This document shows, one piece after another, positions 33,676 to 41,636 of a stretch of 45,108 nucleotides of DNA. This DNA is from Pseudomonas sp. PB120. GTDB taxonomy: Bacteria; Pseudomonadota; Gammaproteobacteria; Pseudomonadales; Pseudomonadaceae. The translations under genes and the position numbers were made by a program. Location of the stretch: assembly GCF_009761815.1 (NCBI RefSeq), contig NZ_RWIN01000119.1, forward strand, positions 1 through 45,108, in the 5' to 3' direction. The notes under the pieces were generated by a model. It saw only the letters and a program-made list of their open reading frames with translations, had not been told where the DNA came from and did not search any database. The first letter of the stretch is position 1, and each line of letters opens with the position of its first letter.

Positions 33676-33819
33676 CTTGGCTGCGTATCCTCACCGTTAC
33701 AGAAGCCGTTTCAAAGGTTCGAATTGTAGGCCGGGGACGACACCCAAGAACGTTCGCCCCACTTTTATTCAGCGGATGTTCAGGCATCGCTGAAGCATCC
33801 CGATTGAGGTTGTACTGCC

Positions 33820-34452
33820 ATGGTCCGTCGTACCAAAGAGGAAGCTCAGGAAACCCGTAGCCAGATACTCGAAGCGGCAGAAAAAGCCTTTTTCGAGCGG
33901 GGCGTGGCGCGCACGACGCTGGCGGACATCGCTACCCTGGCCGGCGTGACTCGCGGTGCGATCTACTGGCATTTCAGCAACAAGGCGGATCTGGTTCAGG
34001 CCATGCTCGATACGTTGCACGAGCCGCTGGATGAAATGGCCAAGGCCAGCGAAAGCGAAGATGAACTCGACCCATTGGGCTGCATGCGCAAGCTGCTGAT
34101 TCATTTGTTTCATCAAGTTGCACTGGATCCGAAAACCCGTCGCATCAATGAGATTTTGTTTCATAAGTGCGAATTCACCGATGAAATGAGCGATCTGCGC
34201 CAGCAGCGCGTGGTAGCCAGCCTCGACTGCAATGTCCGGATCGGCCTGGCCTTGCGTAATGCGGTGAATCGGGGGCAGTTGCCGGAAAATCTCGACACGG
34301 TGCGCGCAGCCATCAGCCTGCATGCCTACATCGACGGCATCCTGTATCAGTGGCTATTGGCGCCTGACAGTTTTCAACTGCACACCGAAGCCGAGCGTTG
34401 GGTCGATACAGGATTGGACATGCTGCGCTTGAGCCCCAGCCTGCGCAAATGA
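33820..34452 (+). CDS. ttgR: TetR-family repressor TtgR
   Basis: A 210-residue TetR regulator, the same length as P. putida TtgR. The DNA-binding region has helix-turn-helix TTLADIATLAGVTRGAIYWH (about 33-52). The C-terminal ligand domain includes HKCEFTDEMSDL, a region near the known drug pocket. TtgR represses ttgABC and itself, and leaves DNA when antibiotics or flavonoids bind. It is divergent from ttgA over a 266-base gap with a palindromic operator. GAGG precedes the ATG at 33820. Confidence 0.92.
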   Translation: MVRRTKEEAQETRSQILEAAEKAFFERGVARTTLADIATLAGVTRGAIYWHFSNKADLVQAMLDTLHEPLDEMAKASESEDELDPLGCMRKLLIHLFHQVALDPKTRRINEILFHKCEFTDEMSDLRQQRVVASLDCNVRIGLALRNAVNRGQLPENLDTVRAAISLHAYIDGILYQWLLAPDSFQLHTEAERWVDTGLDMLRLSPSLRK

Positions 34453-34490
34453 AACAAAATTCGTAATTGGACCTGTTTCTATCGACGGAA

Positions 34491-34523
34491 GACGCGGGCG
34501 AAGTTCAGCACTTCGCCCGCGTC
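34491..34523 (+). terminator. perfect 14-bp hairpin after ttgR
   Basis: GACGCGGGCGAAGT (34491-34504), loop TCAGC, ACTTCGCCCGCGTC (34510-34523). The stem is perfect and strong but no T tract follows, so it may stabilise the 3' end or act with a factor instead of being a simple intrinsic terminator. Confidence 0.7.
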
Positions 34524-34646
34524 GTCGTGATGAGGTGCTTTTATATACGCACTCGCTTCGGGATGACAGGTAGCGAGCTACGTATTTTGTAGGAATTTTG
34601 TGTCGTTGATGTGAAACGTCTCGCCTCATCCCGATTTATTGCAGCC

Positions 34647-35294
34647 TCAGCCCAGCGTGATTTCCACCTCGAAGTTGAAAGGCACATTCTCATCCATATT
34701 CGTGATTTTGGTGGTGCAAGCGATTTTAGATGAGCCAATGGAGTCAATTCTGTTTTTTACCGTTGCCCGGTGCCTCGGAGAAATAACGCCGAAGGATTTG
34801 CTCATGATCATGCCCAGTTCAAAGCGTACTTCGACACCCTGATCAATAAAATCTACAAACTGATTGAACATGATTTTGTTATTTGGCCATGGCGCGCCAT
34901 ACGTATAGGCGAAATCGGATTTGAATGCTGTCTTCGCGTAGGGGGCAAGCAGAAATGACTCACGTTCGGATTGACGCAATGGAAAGCTGGTGCGCGCTAT
35001 TTTAAAAGTGTGAGGCGTGTTGTTGATGAGTTTGACGATTACACGGGTGTTTTTCGAACGTTGATTCTGTTTTCGCCATTCTGCTATTTTCTGATTCAGG
35101 GCGTTGTCTGATTCGATCCCCTCAAGAAAGCTGATTATTTCTACTTGGGCTGCGCCGATCAACTCATCCAGTGCTTGCTGGTTCTCCTCGCTGAACAGCA
35201 GCGGCGTCAGGTTGTAGAGTGTGCCAATGGAGGTGAAGTTGAAAAACGATAGTAAGTCTTCGTGCTTGTTGTTGGTTTCTTTGATGTTGTTCAT
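34647..35294 (-). CDS. hypothetical protein with a beta-rich C-terminal half, unknown function
   Basis: A 215-residue protein read from the ATG at 35294, which has AAAGGAA at good spacing; an upstream in-frame extension has no such site. Base composition is clearly more AT-rich than the neighbours. Residues 1-80 look helical and acidic. From about 85 the sequence alternates in a beta pattern (VIVKLINNTPHTFKI, VEVRFELGMIMSKSFGV, FNFEVEITLG) like a compact beta-sandwich. No signal peptide or membrane span. I recognise no family; a soluble pore-forming or carbohydrate/lipid-binding beta-sandwich (aegerolysin-like) is only a guess. It is flanked by the ttgR hairpin and a strong bidirectional terminator, so it is a single-gene unit. 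Confidence 0.7.
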   Translation of the reverse strand: MNNIKETNNKHEDLLSFFNFTSIGTLYNLTPLLFSEENQQALDELIGAAQVEIISFLEGIESDNALNQKIAEWRKQNQRSKNTRVIVKLINNTPHTFKIARTSFPLRQSERESFLLAPYAKTAFKSDFAYTYGAPWPNNKIMFNQFVDFIDQGVEVRFELGMIMSKSFGVISPRHRATVKNRIDSIGSSKIACTTKITNMDENVPFNFEVEITLG

Positions 35295-35402
35295 GTCGAT
35301 TCCTTTCTTATGAGTTTTTGTGGGTGCGTGCCGAAAGTAGCCGTGCACCAAGGTCTTGTGCAACTCTGATGTTGTTTCATTAGTTAAGCGGTTGCCAAAT
35401 AA

Positions 35403-35435
35403 AAAAAGCCCCCGGTATTTCTACCGGGGGCTTTT
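35403..35435. terminator. bidirectional intrinsic terminator
   Basis: AAAAAGCCCCCGGTA, loop TTTC, TACCGGGGGCTTTTT: a perfect 15-bp inverted repeat including A and T tracts. It ends the xenB operon and isolates the hypothetical gene downstream. Confidence 0.94.
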
Positions 35436-35449
35436 TATATGAGCGAGGT

Positions 35450-36499
35450 TTACATCACTGGGTAGTCGATGTAGCCAACCGGGCCCTTGGCGTAAAACAA
35501 CTCCGGACGCGCCTCGTTCAATGGCGCATCCGCCTTCAAGCGTGCCGGCAAATCCGGGTTGGCAATGAACGGCACGCCGAAGGCGACCGCATCAGCCTTG
35601 CCGCTCGCCAGCCAGGCGTTGGCGCTGTCCTTGGTGAAACGCTCGTTGGCGATGTAGGCGCCGCCGAACGCTTCTTTCAGTTGTGGGCCGAGGCTGTCGC
35701 CCGCTTCTTTCTCGCGGGAGCAGATGAACGCGATGCCGCGTTTGCCCAGTTCACGAGCCACGTAGGTGAAGGTTTCGGCCAGGTTGTCGTCGCCCATGTC
35801 ATGGGAGTCGGCACGCGGTGCGAGGTGCACACCGACGCGACCCGCGCCCCAGACTTCGATCGCGGCGTCGGTCACTTCCAGCAACAGGCGAGCACGGTTT
35901 TCCAGGGAGCCGCCGTAGTGGTCGGTGCGCTGGTTGGTGCTGCTTTGCAGGAACTGGTCGAGCAGGTAGCCGTTGGCACCGTGGATTTCCACGCCGTCAA
36001 AACCGGCAGCCTTGGCGTTTTCGGCACCTACGCGGTAAGCGTCGACGATGTCGGCGATTTCAGCGGTTTCCAGAGCACGCGGGGTTGGGTAGTCGGCCAA
36101 TGGGCGCACCAGGCTGACGTGGCCCTTTGGCTGGATGGCGCTCGGTGCAACCGGCGCTTCACCGTTGAGGTACGACTCGTGGGAGACCCGACCCACATGC
36201 CACAGTTGCAGGACAATCTTGCCGCCGGCGCCGTGGACCGCTTTGGTCACGTTGGTCCAGCCACGCACCTGGTCGTTGGACCAGATACCCGGGGTGTCAG
36301 GGTAGCCGACGCCCATCGGCGTGACCGACGTGGCTTCGCTGAGGATCAGGCCGGCCGAGGCACGTTGTACGTAGTATTCGGCCATCAGCGCGTTCGGCAC
36401 GCGACCTTCGTCGGCGCGGCAGCGGGTCAGCGGCGCCATGATGATGCGGTTGGCGAGTTCGAGATCGCCCAGTTTGATCGGATCGAAAATAGTCGTCAT
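35450..36499 (-). CDS. xenB: Old Yellow Enzyme family flavin oxidoreductase (XenB/NemA type)
   Basis: A 349-residue FMN enzyme that reduces activated alkenes, N-ethylmaleimide or nitro-esters with NAD(P)H. It opens with the family pattern LANRIIMAPLTRCRADEGRVP and has EIHGANGYLLDQFLQ with the substrate-binding His-Asn pair. QRTDHYGGSLENRARL and the late GKADAVAFGVPFIANPDLP complete the FMN barrel. Length and features fit xenobiotic reductase B of pseudomonads; NemA is the enterobacterial equivalent. It is the last gene of an apparent arsR-MFS-xenB operon, 21 bases after the MFS gene. AGAGAG lies before the ATG. Confidence 0.82.
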   Translation of the reverse strand: MTTIFDPIKLGDLELANRIIMAPLTRCRADEGRVPNALMAEYYVQRASAGLILSEATSVTPMGVGYPDTPGIWSNDQVRGWTNVTKAVHGAGGKIVLQLWHVGRVSHESYLNGEAPVAPSAIQPKGHVSLVRPLADYPTPRALETAEIADIVDAYRVGAENAKAAGFDGVEIHGANGYLLDQFLQSSTNQRTDHYGGSLENRARLLLEVTDAAIEVWGAGRVGVHLAPRADSHDMGDDNLAETFTYVARELGKRGIAFICSREKEAGDSLGPQLKEAFGGAYIANERFTKDSANAWLASGKADAVAFGVPFIANPDLPARLKADAPLNEARPELFYAKGPVGYIDYPVM

Positions 36500-36520
36500 G
36501 AAATAACTCTCTTGTGGAGA

Positions 36521-37687
36521 TTAGTTGGTAGCAGGGGCCAGTTCGGGATTGCCGCTCTGGCGGAAAGTAATCAGGGTCACCAGCAGGGCGAGTACCGCCA
36601 GTGCGGCGGCCGCGAGTGGCACGCTGGTCAGGCCGTAGCCGTGGGCGATGACGCTGCCACCGACCCAGGCACCCAATGCGTTGCCGACGTTGAACGCGCC
36701 GATGTTCAGGGTCGACACCAGGTTCGGTGCTGCCTTGCCAAAGGTCACGACGTTCACTTGCAAGGCAGGCACGGCGGCAAAGCACGCGGTGGCCCAGAGG
36801 AACAGGGTGATTTCGGTCGGGATCAGCGCAACGCTGGTCCAGGTCAGGACGGTGGAGACCACGGCCATGGCGATGAACACGCCGATCAGCGTCGCGGCCA
36901 TGCCTTTGTCCGCCAGCTTGCCGCCGATGATGTTGCCGGCAGTGAGGCCCAGGCCGATCAGCATCAGGGTCCAGGTCACGCCGCGTGGCGAGACGCCGGT
37001 GACTTCACCCAGCAGCGGCGCAACGTAAGTGAACAGGGTGAACACCGAGGCGGCGAACAGCGCGGTCATGCTCAGGGACAACCAGATGCCGGCACCCTTG
37101 AGCGCGGCCAGTTCGGCGCGCATGTCGAGTTTTTCTTCATCGCGTTTGGCCGGCAGGAAACGGATCAGGCCGATCAGCGCAATGACGCCGATGACGGTCA
37201 CCGCCCAGAAAGTCGAGCGCCAGCCGTATTGCTGACCGAGCGCGGTGCCTAGCGGAACGCCAAGCACGTTGGCCAGGGTCAGGCCGGTGAACATCAGGGC
37301 CACGGCCGACGCGCGCTTGTTGGCGGGCACCAGGTTTGCCGCCACCACCGAACCGATACCGAAGAAGGCACCGTGACACAGCGCGGTGATCACACGGGCA
37401 AACATCAGCACGTCGTAGTCACTGGCCAGTGCACAGAGCAAGTTGCCGATGATGAAAATGCCCATCAACGCGATCAGTGCGGCCTTGCGTGGCAGTTTGG
37501 CAGTGGCCAGCGCCATGAACGGTGCACCGATGGCCACGCCCAGGGCGTAACCGGTGACCAGCCAGCCGGCACCGGGGATCGACACGCCGAGGTCCGCCGC
37601 CACATCGGGCAGCAGGCCCATGATGACGAACTCGGTGGTGCCGATGGCGAAGGCGCTCAAGGCCAGTATGAGTAGCGAGAGGGGCAT
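36521..37687 (-). CDS. MFS transporter, DHA1/AraJ-YdhP-like efflux
   Basis: A 388-residue, 12-helix permease. It starts PLSLLILALSAFAIGTTEFV, the helix-1 GTTEF pattern of the AraJ/YdhP/SotB-like DHA1 group. Helix 4 carries FARVITALCHGAFFGIGSV, and the loop 2-3 region TAKLPRKAAL is typical of the group. Members are mostly drug or sugar exporters. AAGGAA precedes the ATG at 37687. It lies between the ArsR regulator (34 bases upstream) and xenB, so it may export xenB substrates or products; that is inference. Confidence 0.85.
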   Translation of the reverse strand: MPLSLLILALSAFAIGTTEFVIMGLLPDVAADLGVSIPGAGWLVTGYALGVAIGAPFMALATAKLPRKAALIALMGIFIIGNLLCALASDYDVLMFARVITALCHGAFFGIGSVVAANLVPANKRASAVALMFTGLTLANVLGVPLGTALGQQYGWRSTFWAVTVIGVIALIGLIRFLPAKRDEEKLDMRAELAALKGAGIWLSLSMTALFAASVFTLFTYVAPLLGEVTGVSPRGVTWTLMLIGLGLTAGNIIGGKLADKGMAATLIGVFIAMAVVSTVLTWTSVALIPTEITLFLWATACFAAVPALQVNVVTFGKAAPNLVSTLNIGAFNVGNALGAWVGGSVIAHGYGLTSVPLAAAALAVLALLVTLITFRQSGNPELAPATN

Positions 37688-37721
37688 GGTGGATTCCTTG
37701 TCGGCTGGCTGACGTGAAGGG

Positions 37722-38024
37722 TCAGAGCTCTTTACTGAAGGTGCGGAGGAATGCCTGGATGGTTTCCTCGTTACGTTTGAAAAAATGCCACTGGCCGACT
37801 TTACGGCTGGTGATGAGGCCGGCGCGTTGCAGGGTGGCCAGGTGGGCGGACACCGTGGACTGCGACAAACCGCAACGCTGATCGATCTGCCCGGCGCAAA
37901 CGCCGTGCTCGTTGCTGTGGGACTGGTCGGGGAATTCGACGTCCGGGTCTTTGAGCCAGTGCAGGATTTCTCGTCGTACTGGGTGTGCCAGGGCTTTTAT
38001 TATTTCGTCGAGGTCGAGGTTCAT
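37722..38024 (-). CDS. ArsR-family transcriptional regulator
   Basis: A 100-residue winged helix repressor. It opens LDEIIKALAHPVRREILHWL and has the recognition region CGLSQSTVSAHLATLQRAGL. The classical ArsR metal motif ELCVCDL is absent; instead two cysteines (C43 and C51) sit just before the recognition helix. It is first in an operon with an MFS pump and an ene-reductase, and its upstream region has multiple ATATCG repeats. An electrophile- or redox-responsive role through the two cysteines is an inference. Confidence 0.87.
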   Translation of the reverse strand: MNLDLDEIIKALAHPVRREILHWLKDPDVEFPDQSHSNEHGVCAGQIDQRCGLSQSTVSAHLATLQRAGLITSRKVGQWHFFKRNEETIQAFLRTFSKEL

Positions 38025-38051
38025 GGCTGAGGCTCGTGTTGAGTAAAACGC

Positions 38052-38152
38052 TATATCGCGATGGAACGAACTTTAAATCGTTATTTCGCGATATACCAAT
38101 ATGATTTTGTTTTGACGACCTCGTAAATCGGTATATCGGGTTATAACGATAT
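38052..38152. promoter_or_regulatory. repeat-rich operator region between arsR-type gene and acpH
   Basis: TATATCGCGA (38052-38061) and TCGCGATATA (38086-38095) are exact inverses. A second pair, ATATCG (38133-38138) and CGATAT (38147-38152), follows. AAATCG occurs at 38075 and 38125. This AT-rich stretch divides divergent genes and probably binds the ArsR-family protein. Confidence 0.7.
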
Positions 38153-38178
38153 TTGCTCCGCAGTGCTAAGCTGCGGGC

Positions 38179-38757
38179 ATGAACTATCTCGCTCATCTAC
38201 ACCTCGGTGGCCAGCGCCCCGGTCAACTGCTCGGCAGTCTTTATGGCGATTTCGTCAAAGGGCGGCTGCAAGGGCAGTTCGATCCGGAGATTGAGGCCGC
38301 CATCCAGCTGCATCGCCGCATCGACGTGTTTACCGATCGGCATCCTGTGGTGGATGTCTCGCTATCGCGGTTTTCCATGACGCGCCGGCGGTATGCCGGG
38401 ATCGTGCTCGATGTGTTTTTCGACCATTGCCTGGCCCGGGACTGGACGCTTTATTCGGATCAGCCGTTGGCTCGCTTTACATCAGGCGTGTACCAGGTGC
38501 TGTCCAGCGAGCCGCAGCTGCCGGAACGCCTGGCCAGGATTGCGCCGCACATGGTGGCGAATGACTGGTTGGGTTCTTATCAGGAGTTTGAGGTGCTGGA
38601 GCAGGTGCTGCGGGGGATTTCGCGGCGGTTGACCAAGCCCGAGGAATTGGCGGCCGCCATGCAGGAGTTGCGCGTGTTGTATGAACCGTTGAGTGAAGAT
38701 TTCAGGTTGTTCTACCCACAGCTTCAGGATTTCGCGCAAAACCCTTCAACACCATAA
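38179..38757 (+). CDS. acpH: acyl carrier protein phosphodiesterase AcpH
   Basis: A 192-residue hydrolase that removes the 4'-phosphopantetheine group from acyl carrier protein; E. coli AcpH is 193 aa. It begins MNYLAHLHLGGQRPGQLLGS and has the conserved metal-site patterns YGDFVKG, LHRRIDVFTDRHP and DVFFDHCLARDW. It is related to the HD-type fold. A weak GCGGG precedes the ATG. The gene is divergent from the ArsR gene and is followed by a REP doublet. Confidence 0.9.
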   Translation: MNYLAHLHLGGQRPGQLLGSLYGDFVKGRLQGQFDPEIEAAIQLHRRIDVFTDRHPVVDVSLSRFSMTRRRYAGIVLDVFFDHCLARDWTLYSDQPLARFTSGVYQVLSSEPQLPERLARIAPHMVANDWLGSYQEFEVLEQVLRGISRRLTKPEELAAAMQELRVLYEPLSEDFRLFYPQLQDFAQNPSTP

Positions 38758-38763
38758 CCCCAC

Positions 38764-38877
38764 TGTAGGAGCGAGCTTGCTCCGGGCGGCGTTCCGACGA
38801 TGGACTTGAGAACGCCACGTTTAGCCAGTAAACACGCGTTATCGTTAACGACCATCGCGAGCAAGCTCGCTCCTACA
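38764..38877. repeat. REP doublet (inverted), BIME-like
   Basis: TGTAGGAGCGAGCTTGCTCC (38764-) and its inverse ending GCTCGCTCCTACA (38853-38877) flank about 60 bases. It sits between convergent acpH and olsA. Confidence 0.85.
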
Positions 38878-38890
38878 GGGGGATAGGTAA

Positions 38891-39682
38891 TCAGGCGGCA
38901 ATCGCGGGGCGCATCGGGGCTCGCGCAGTTTCCGGAATCGCCCCGAACAACGCCTTCTGCACCGCCTGCTGCGCTTCAAACGCCAGCGCCGCTCGCTCGC
39001 GGCCTTCGCAGGCGATCGGCTTGAGCAGATGAATCTCCACATCGCCGCGATCATTGGCGAACAGGCGCATCAAGTGCGACAGCAAATCATCATCACCAAT
39101 AAACGGTGCCAGCGAATCGAGCTCGCCATCGCGCAAGTAACGGATCGCCACCGGTTGCAGTTTCACTTGCGAATCAATCGCCGCCGACAGCAAGCGACCA
39201 TGGAAGGTGCGCAGCGAACGGCCGTCGGTGGTGGTGCCTTCCGGGAACATCAGCAGCGGATGGGCTTGCTCCAGATGACGGGTCATCTGTTTGCGGATCA
39301 ATTGACTGTCGCCCGAACCGCGGCGAATAAACAGGCTGCCCGCCTTGGCCGCCAACCAGCCCGCCACCGGCCAGGTCCGCACTTCGGCCTTGGACAGGAA
39401 CGACAACGGCGTGAGCATCCCCAGCAAGGGGATGTCGGTCCAGGACACGTGGTTGCTGACCCAGAGCATCGAGGTCGTTGGCAATTCACCGTGAACCGTC
39501 ACTTTGAAGGGCAGGGCGTTGCTCAACCGTGCCATGAAGAATCGCGACCAACGCTGGCGGCGAACCATCGAATGGGCGATCCCCATGCGTTCGAACAGCC
39601 CGAACACACTGGCCATGCTCAACCCCAGGCTCACCACCACCAGCACTCGCGCAATCCGCGCGTACACCCGCAACCGACTCAT
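38891..39682 (-). CDS. olsA: lyso-ornithine lipid acyltransferase OlsA (PlsC family)
   Basis: A 263-residue membrane-associated acyltransferase. The N terminus is hydrophobic (RVLVVVSLGLSMASVFGLF). The catalytic NHxxxxD motif is NHVSWTD (77-83), and FPEGTTTDG (about 145-153) is the acceptor-binding motif of the PlsC family. OlsA adds the second acyl chain to lyso-ornithine lipid. Its ATG shares one base with the olsB TAA, so the two are translationally coupled. General PlsC activity is the alternative; the OlsB partner makes OlsA more likely. Confidence 0.9.
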   Translation of the reverse strand: MSRLRVYARIARVLVVVSLGLSMASVFGLFERMGIAHSMVRRQRWSRFFMARLSNALPFKVTVHGELPTTSMLWVSNHVSWTDIPLLGMLTPLSFLSKAEVRTWPVAGWLAAKAGSLFIRRGSGDSQLIRKQMTRHLEQAHPLLMFPEGTTTDGRSLRTFHGRLLSAAIDSQVKLQPVAIRYLRDGELDSLAPFIGDDDLLSHLMRLFANDRGDVEIHLLKPIACEGRERAALAFEAQQAVQKALFGAIPETARAPMRPAIAA

Positions 39683-40437
39683 TACACGGCCGCCTTGAAG
39701 TGTTTGGCGTAACGCGGGCAGAGTTCGTCGCGCTTGAGCAGGATGAACACGTCGGCCACCTGGAAATCTTCATCCCAGCAAGGCTCGCCACAGATCTTCG
39801 CGCCCAGGCGCATGTAGGCCTTGAGCAGCGGTGGCATTTCGGCGATGACGTTGGACGGGATGTCCAGGGTCGGCAGCGGCTTTTTCGGCTCGGCGCGCAG
39901 GTGTTCGGTGCACAGGTAGCGTTCGCGCAGGCGCTGCATGATCGCGTGAGCCTGGATGCCGCCGTCCTGCATCGGGATGCTCGCGCAGCCCATCAAATAG
40001 CTGTAGCCGCCCTGGTTCAGGACTTCGGCCAGTTCACCCCAGAGCACGGCGATGGTGCCGCCGTTGCGGTAGGCCGGGTCGACGCACGTGCGACCGATTT
40101 CCAGGATCGGGCCCTTGAGGTGGACCAGGCCGTGCAGGCTGAATTCTTCTTCGCTGTAAAACTTGCCCAGGCTGCTGGCCGCGGTGTGATCGAGTAAACG
40201 GGTGGTCGCCACCAGGCGTCCGGTGTTCAAATCACGCACACCGATGTGGGCGCAGTGAACATCGTAGTCGTCCATGTCCAGACCCAGCTCCGCGCCCTTG
40301 AGCTTGGCGTTGAACTCGCCGCTGAACACGTTGAAACGCAAGGCCTGGGCCTCCTGAAGCGCCTCGGCGCCCACCAGGCGTTCGGCTTGCAGGCGGCGTT
40401 CGTTGCCGGTGTCGCTGATGCGGGCGATCTGAGTCAT
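39682..40437 (-). CDS. olsB: L-ornithine N(alpha)-acyltransferase OlsB
   Basis: A 251-residue GNAT-like acyltransferase that joins 3-hydroxyacyl-ACP to the alpha-amino group of ornithine, the first step to ornithine lipid. Conserved segments are ALRFNVFSGEFNAKLKGAE, DDYDVHCAHIGVRD and the GNAT-like EIGRTCVDPAYRNGGTI. The ATG at 40437 has GGAGAA ahead of it. It is first of the olsB-olsA pair; these membrane lipids replace phospholipids at low phosphate in some pseudomonads. A possible half PHO box lies about 130 bases upstream. Confidence 0.92.
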   Translation of the reverse strand: MTQIARISDTGNERRLQAERLVGAEALQEAQALRFNVFSGEFNAKLKGAELGLDMDDYDVHCAHIGVRDLNTGRLVATTRLLDHTAASSLGKFYSEEEFSLHGLVHLKGPILEIGRTCVDPAYRNGGTIAVLWGELAEVLNQGGYSYLMGCASIPMQDGGIQAHAIMQRLRERYLCTEHLRAEPKKPLPTLDIPSNVIAEMPPLLKAYMRLGAKICGEPCWDEDFQVADVFILLKRDELCPRYAKHFKAAV

Positions 40438-40591
40438 GGCGATTCTCCGTGCGGGCTGCTCACCCGACTTGGGTTACAGCGGATCGACTTTCTTTATCCA
40501 GCCTTGTTGTGCAAAGTCAGGCTATGTAGCCCCGGTGTCATCGCCATGAAGCTTTGGTGATGCTTATATGACAGCCCTCAAGGAGCCTCTT

Positions 40592-41470
40592 ATGCCCTGG
40601 CAAACCCTGTTGAACCGCCACGATCGCCTGCCCGTCAACCCGGACCTGGGCGAAGGTTTTGCGACATTGCTCCACAACTTGGGATGCGTCACACCGTTCG
40701 AATTGGCGGTTGCTGGCGGTCGCCTGATGGCGACACCGGGGCTGGCGTTTCTGGTGGGTTACCAGGCGGCGTTGCGCATGCTTTGGCCGAGCGCGCCGCT
40801 GAGCCTGGGCGCGCTGTGTGCGACGGAGAATCGCAGCCTGCGGGCGACGGACATGCAAACCCGTTTGAGCGATTTGCGCGTGAGCGGGCGCAAGGATTTC
40901 GTCACAGCGGGCGATGCCGCCGACTGGTTGCTGGTGGCTTCACGCAATGAGGAACCGGGCGAGCCTGCACGCCTGAGCCTGGCCGTGATTTACCCCGGCG
41001 AGCCAGGTGTGCGCCTGGAAAAACTGCCGGCGATTCCGTTGATGCCGGACATCAGCCACGGTCGGTTGTTTCTCGACAATGCATTGTGTGAGTTGCTGGC
41101 GGGGGATGGCTGGGATGCGTACGTCAAACCGTTCCGCACCCTGGAAGACATCTATGTGCTGAGTGCGATGACGGCGTGGCTGTATGGCATTGGCCAGGAA
41201 AGCGAGTGGCCGCAATCCTTGCAGTTGCGCCTGCTGGCGCTGCTGGCCGGGTGTGCCGAAGTCAGCCGACAGGCGCCGAATACGCCGGCCGGGCATGTGT
41301 TGCTGGGCGGATTGTTTGCGCAGTTCGAAGGGCTCAAGACTGAGGTCGATCAAGCCCTGGCTGGTGGGCCGCAGCATTGGGCGGCGATGTGGCAGCGGGA
41401 TCGGGCGGTGATGGATCTGGCGGCGGGTGCGCGAGGGAAACGGTTGGCCAAGGCGTTGGCGGCGACCTGA
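40592..41470 (+). CDS. acyl-CoA-dehydrogenase-like protein, function unknown
   Basis: A 292-residue soluble protein read from the ATG at 40592, which has AAGGAG six bases before it; the earlier ATG at 40568 lacks a ribosome site. It starts PWQTLLNRHDRLPVNPDLGE and is alanine- and leucine-rich and mostly helical. I recall similar pseudomonad proteins being labelled as acyl-CoA dehydrogenase relatives; the alpha-beta-alpha order fits weakly, but I cannot identify FAD contacts or a catalytic base and it is much shorter than real dehydrogenases (about 380). It is divergent from olsB, which might link it to lipid metabolism. Confidence 0.6.
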   Translation: MPWQTLLNRHDRLPVNPDLGEGFATLLHNLGCVTPFELAVAGGRLMATPGLAFLVGYQAALRMLWPSAPLSLGALCATENRSLRATDMQTRLSDLRVSGRKDFVTAGDAADWLLVASRNEEPGEPARLSLAVIYPGEPGVRLEKLPAIPLMPDISHGRLFLDNALCELLAGDGWDAYVKPFRTLEDIYVLSAMTAWLYGIGQESEWPQSLQLRLLALLAGCAEVSRQAPNTPAGHVLLGGLFAQFEGLKTEVDQALAGGPQHWAAMWQRDRAVMDLAAGARGKRLAKALAAT

Positions 41471-41477
41471 CGGACCT

Positions 41478-41555
41478 CATCGTCGGAACGCCACTCCCAC
41501 AGGGAATCTTCAGCGCGACATAAATCCAGTGTGGGAGTGAGCCTGCTTGCGATGG
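41478..41555. repeat. degenerate REP doublet
   Basis: A decayed unit (41478-41501) and a good unit TGTGGGAGTGAGCCTGCTTG... (41530-41555) face each other, ending about 80 bases before the serine hydrolase start. Confidence 0.75.
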
Positions 41556-41636
41556 CGGCGGCATGGCCGACACAAATTCCAAAACTGTCATCAACCTCAA
41601 CTAGGCTCAGCCAGTTCATCCCTCCGAGCCCCCGCC

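Noticed and set aside
40568..40591. Earlier ATG for the acyl-CoA-dehydrogenase-like gene
   Set aside because: AAGGAG lies at correct distance for the ATG at 40592, inside the would-be extension.
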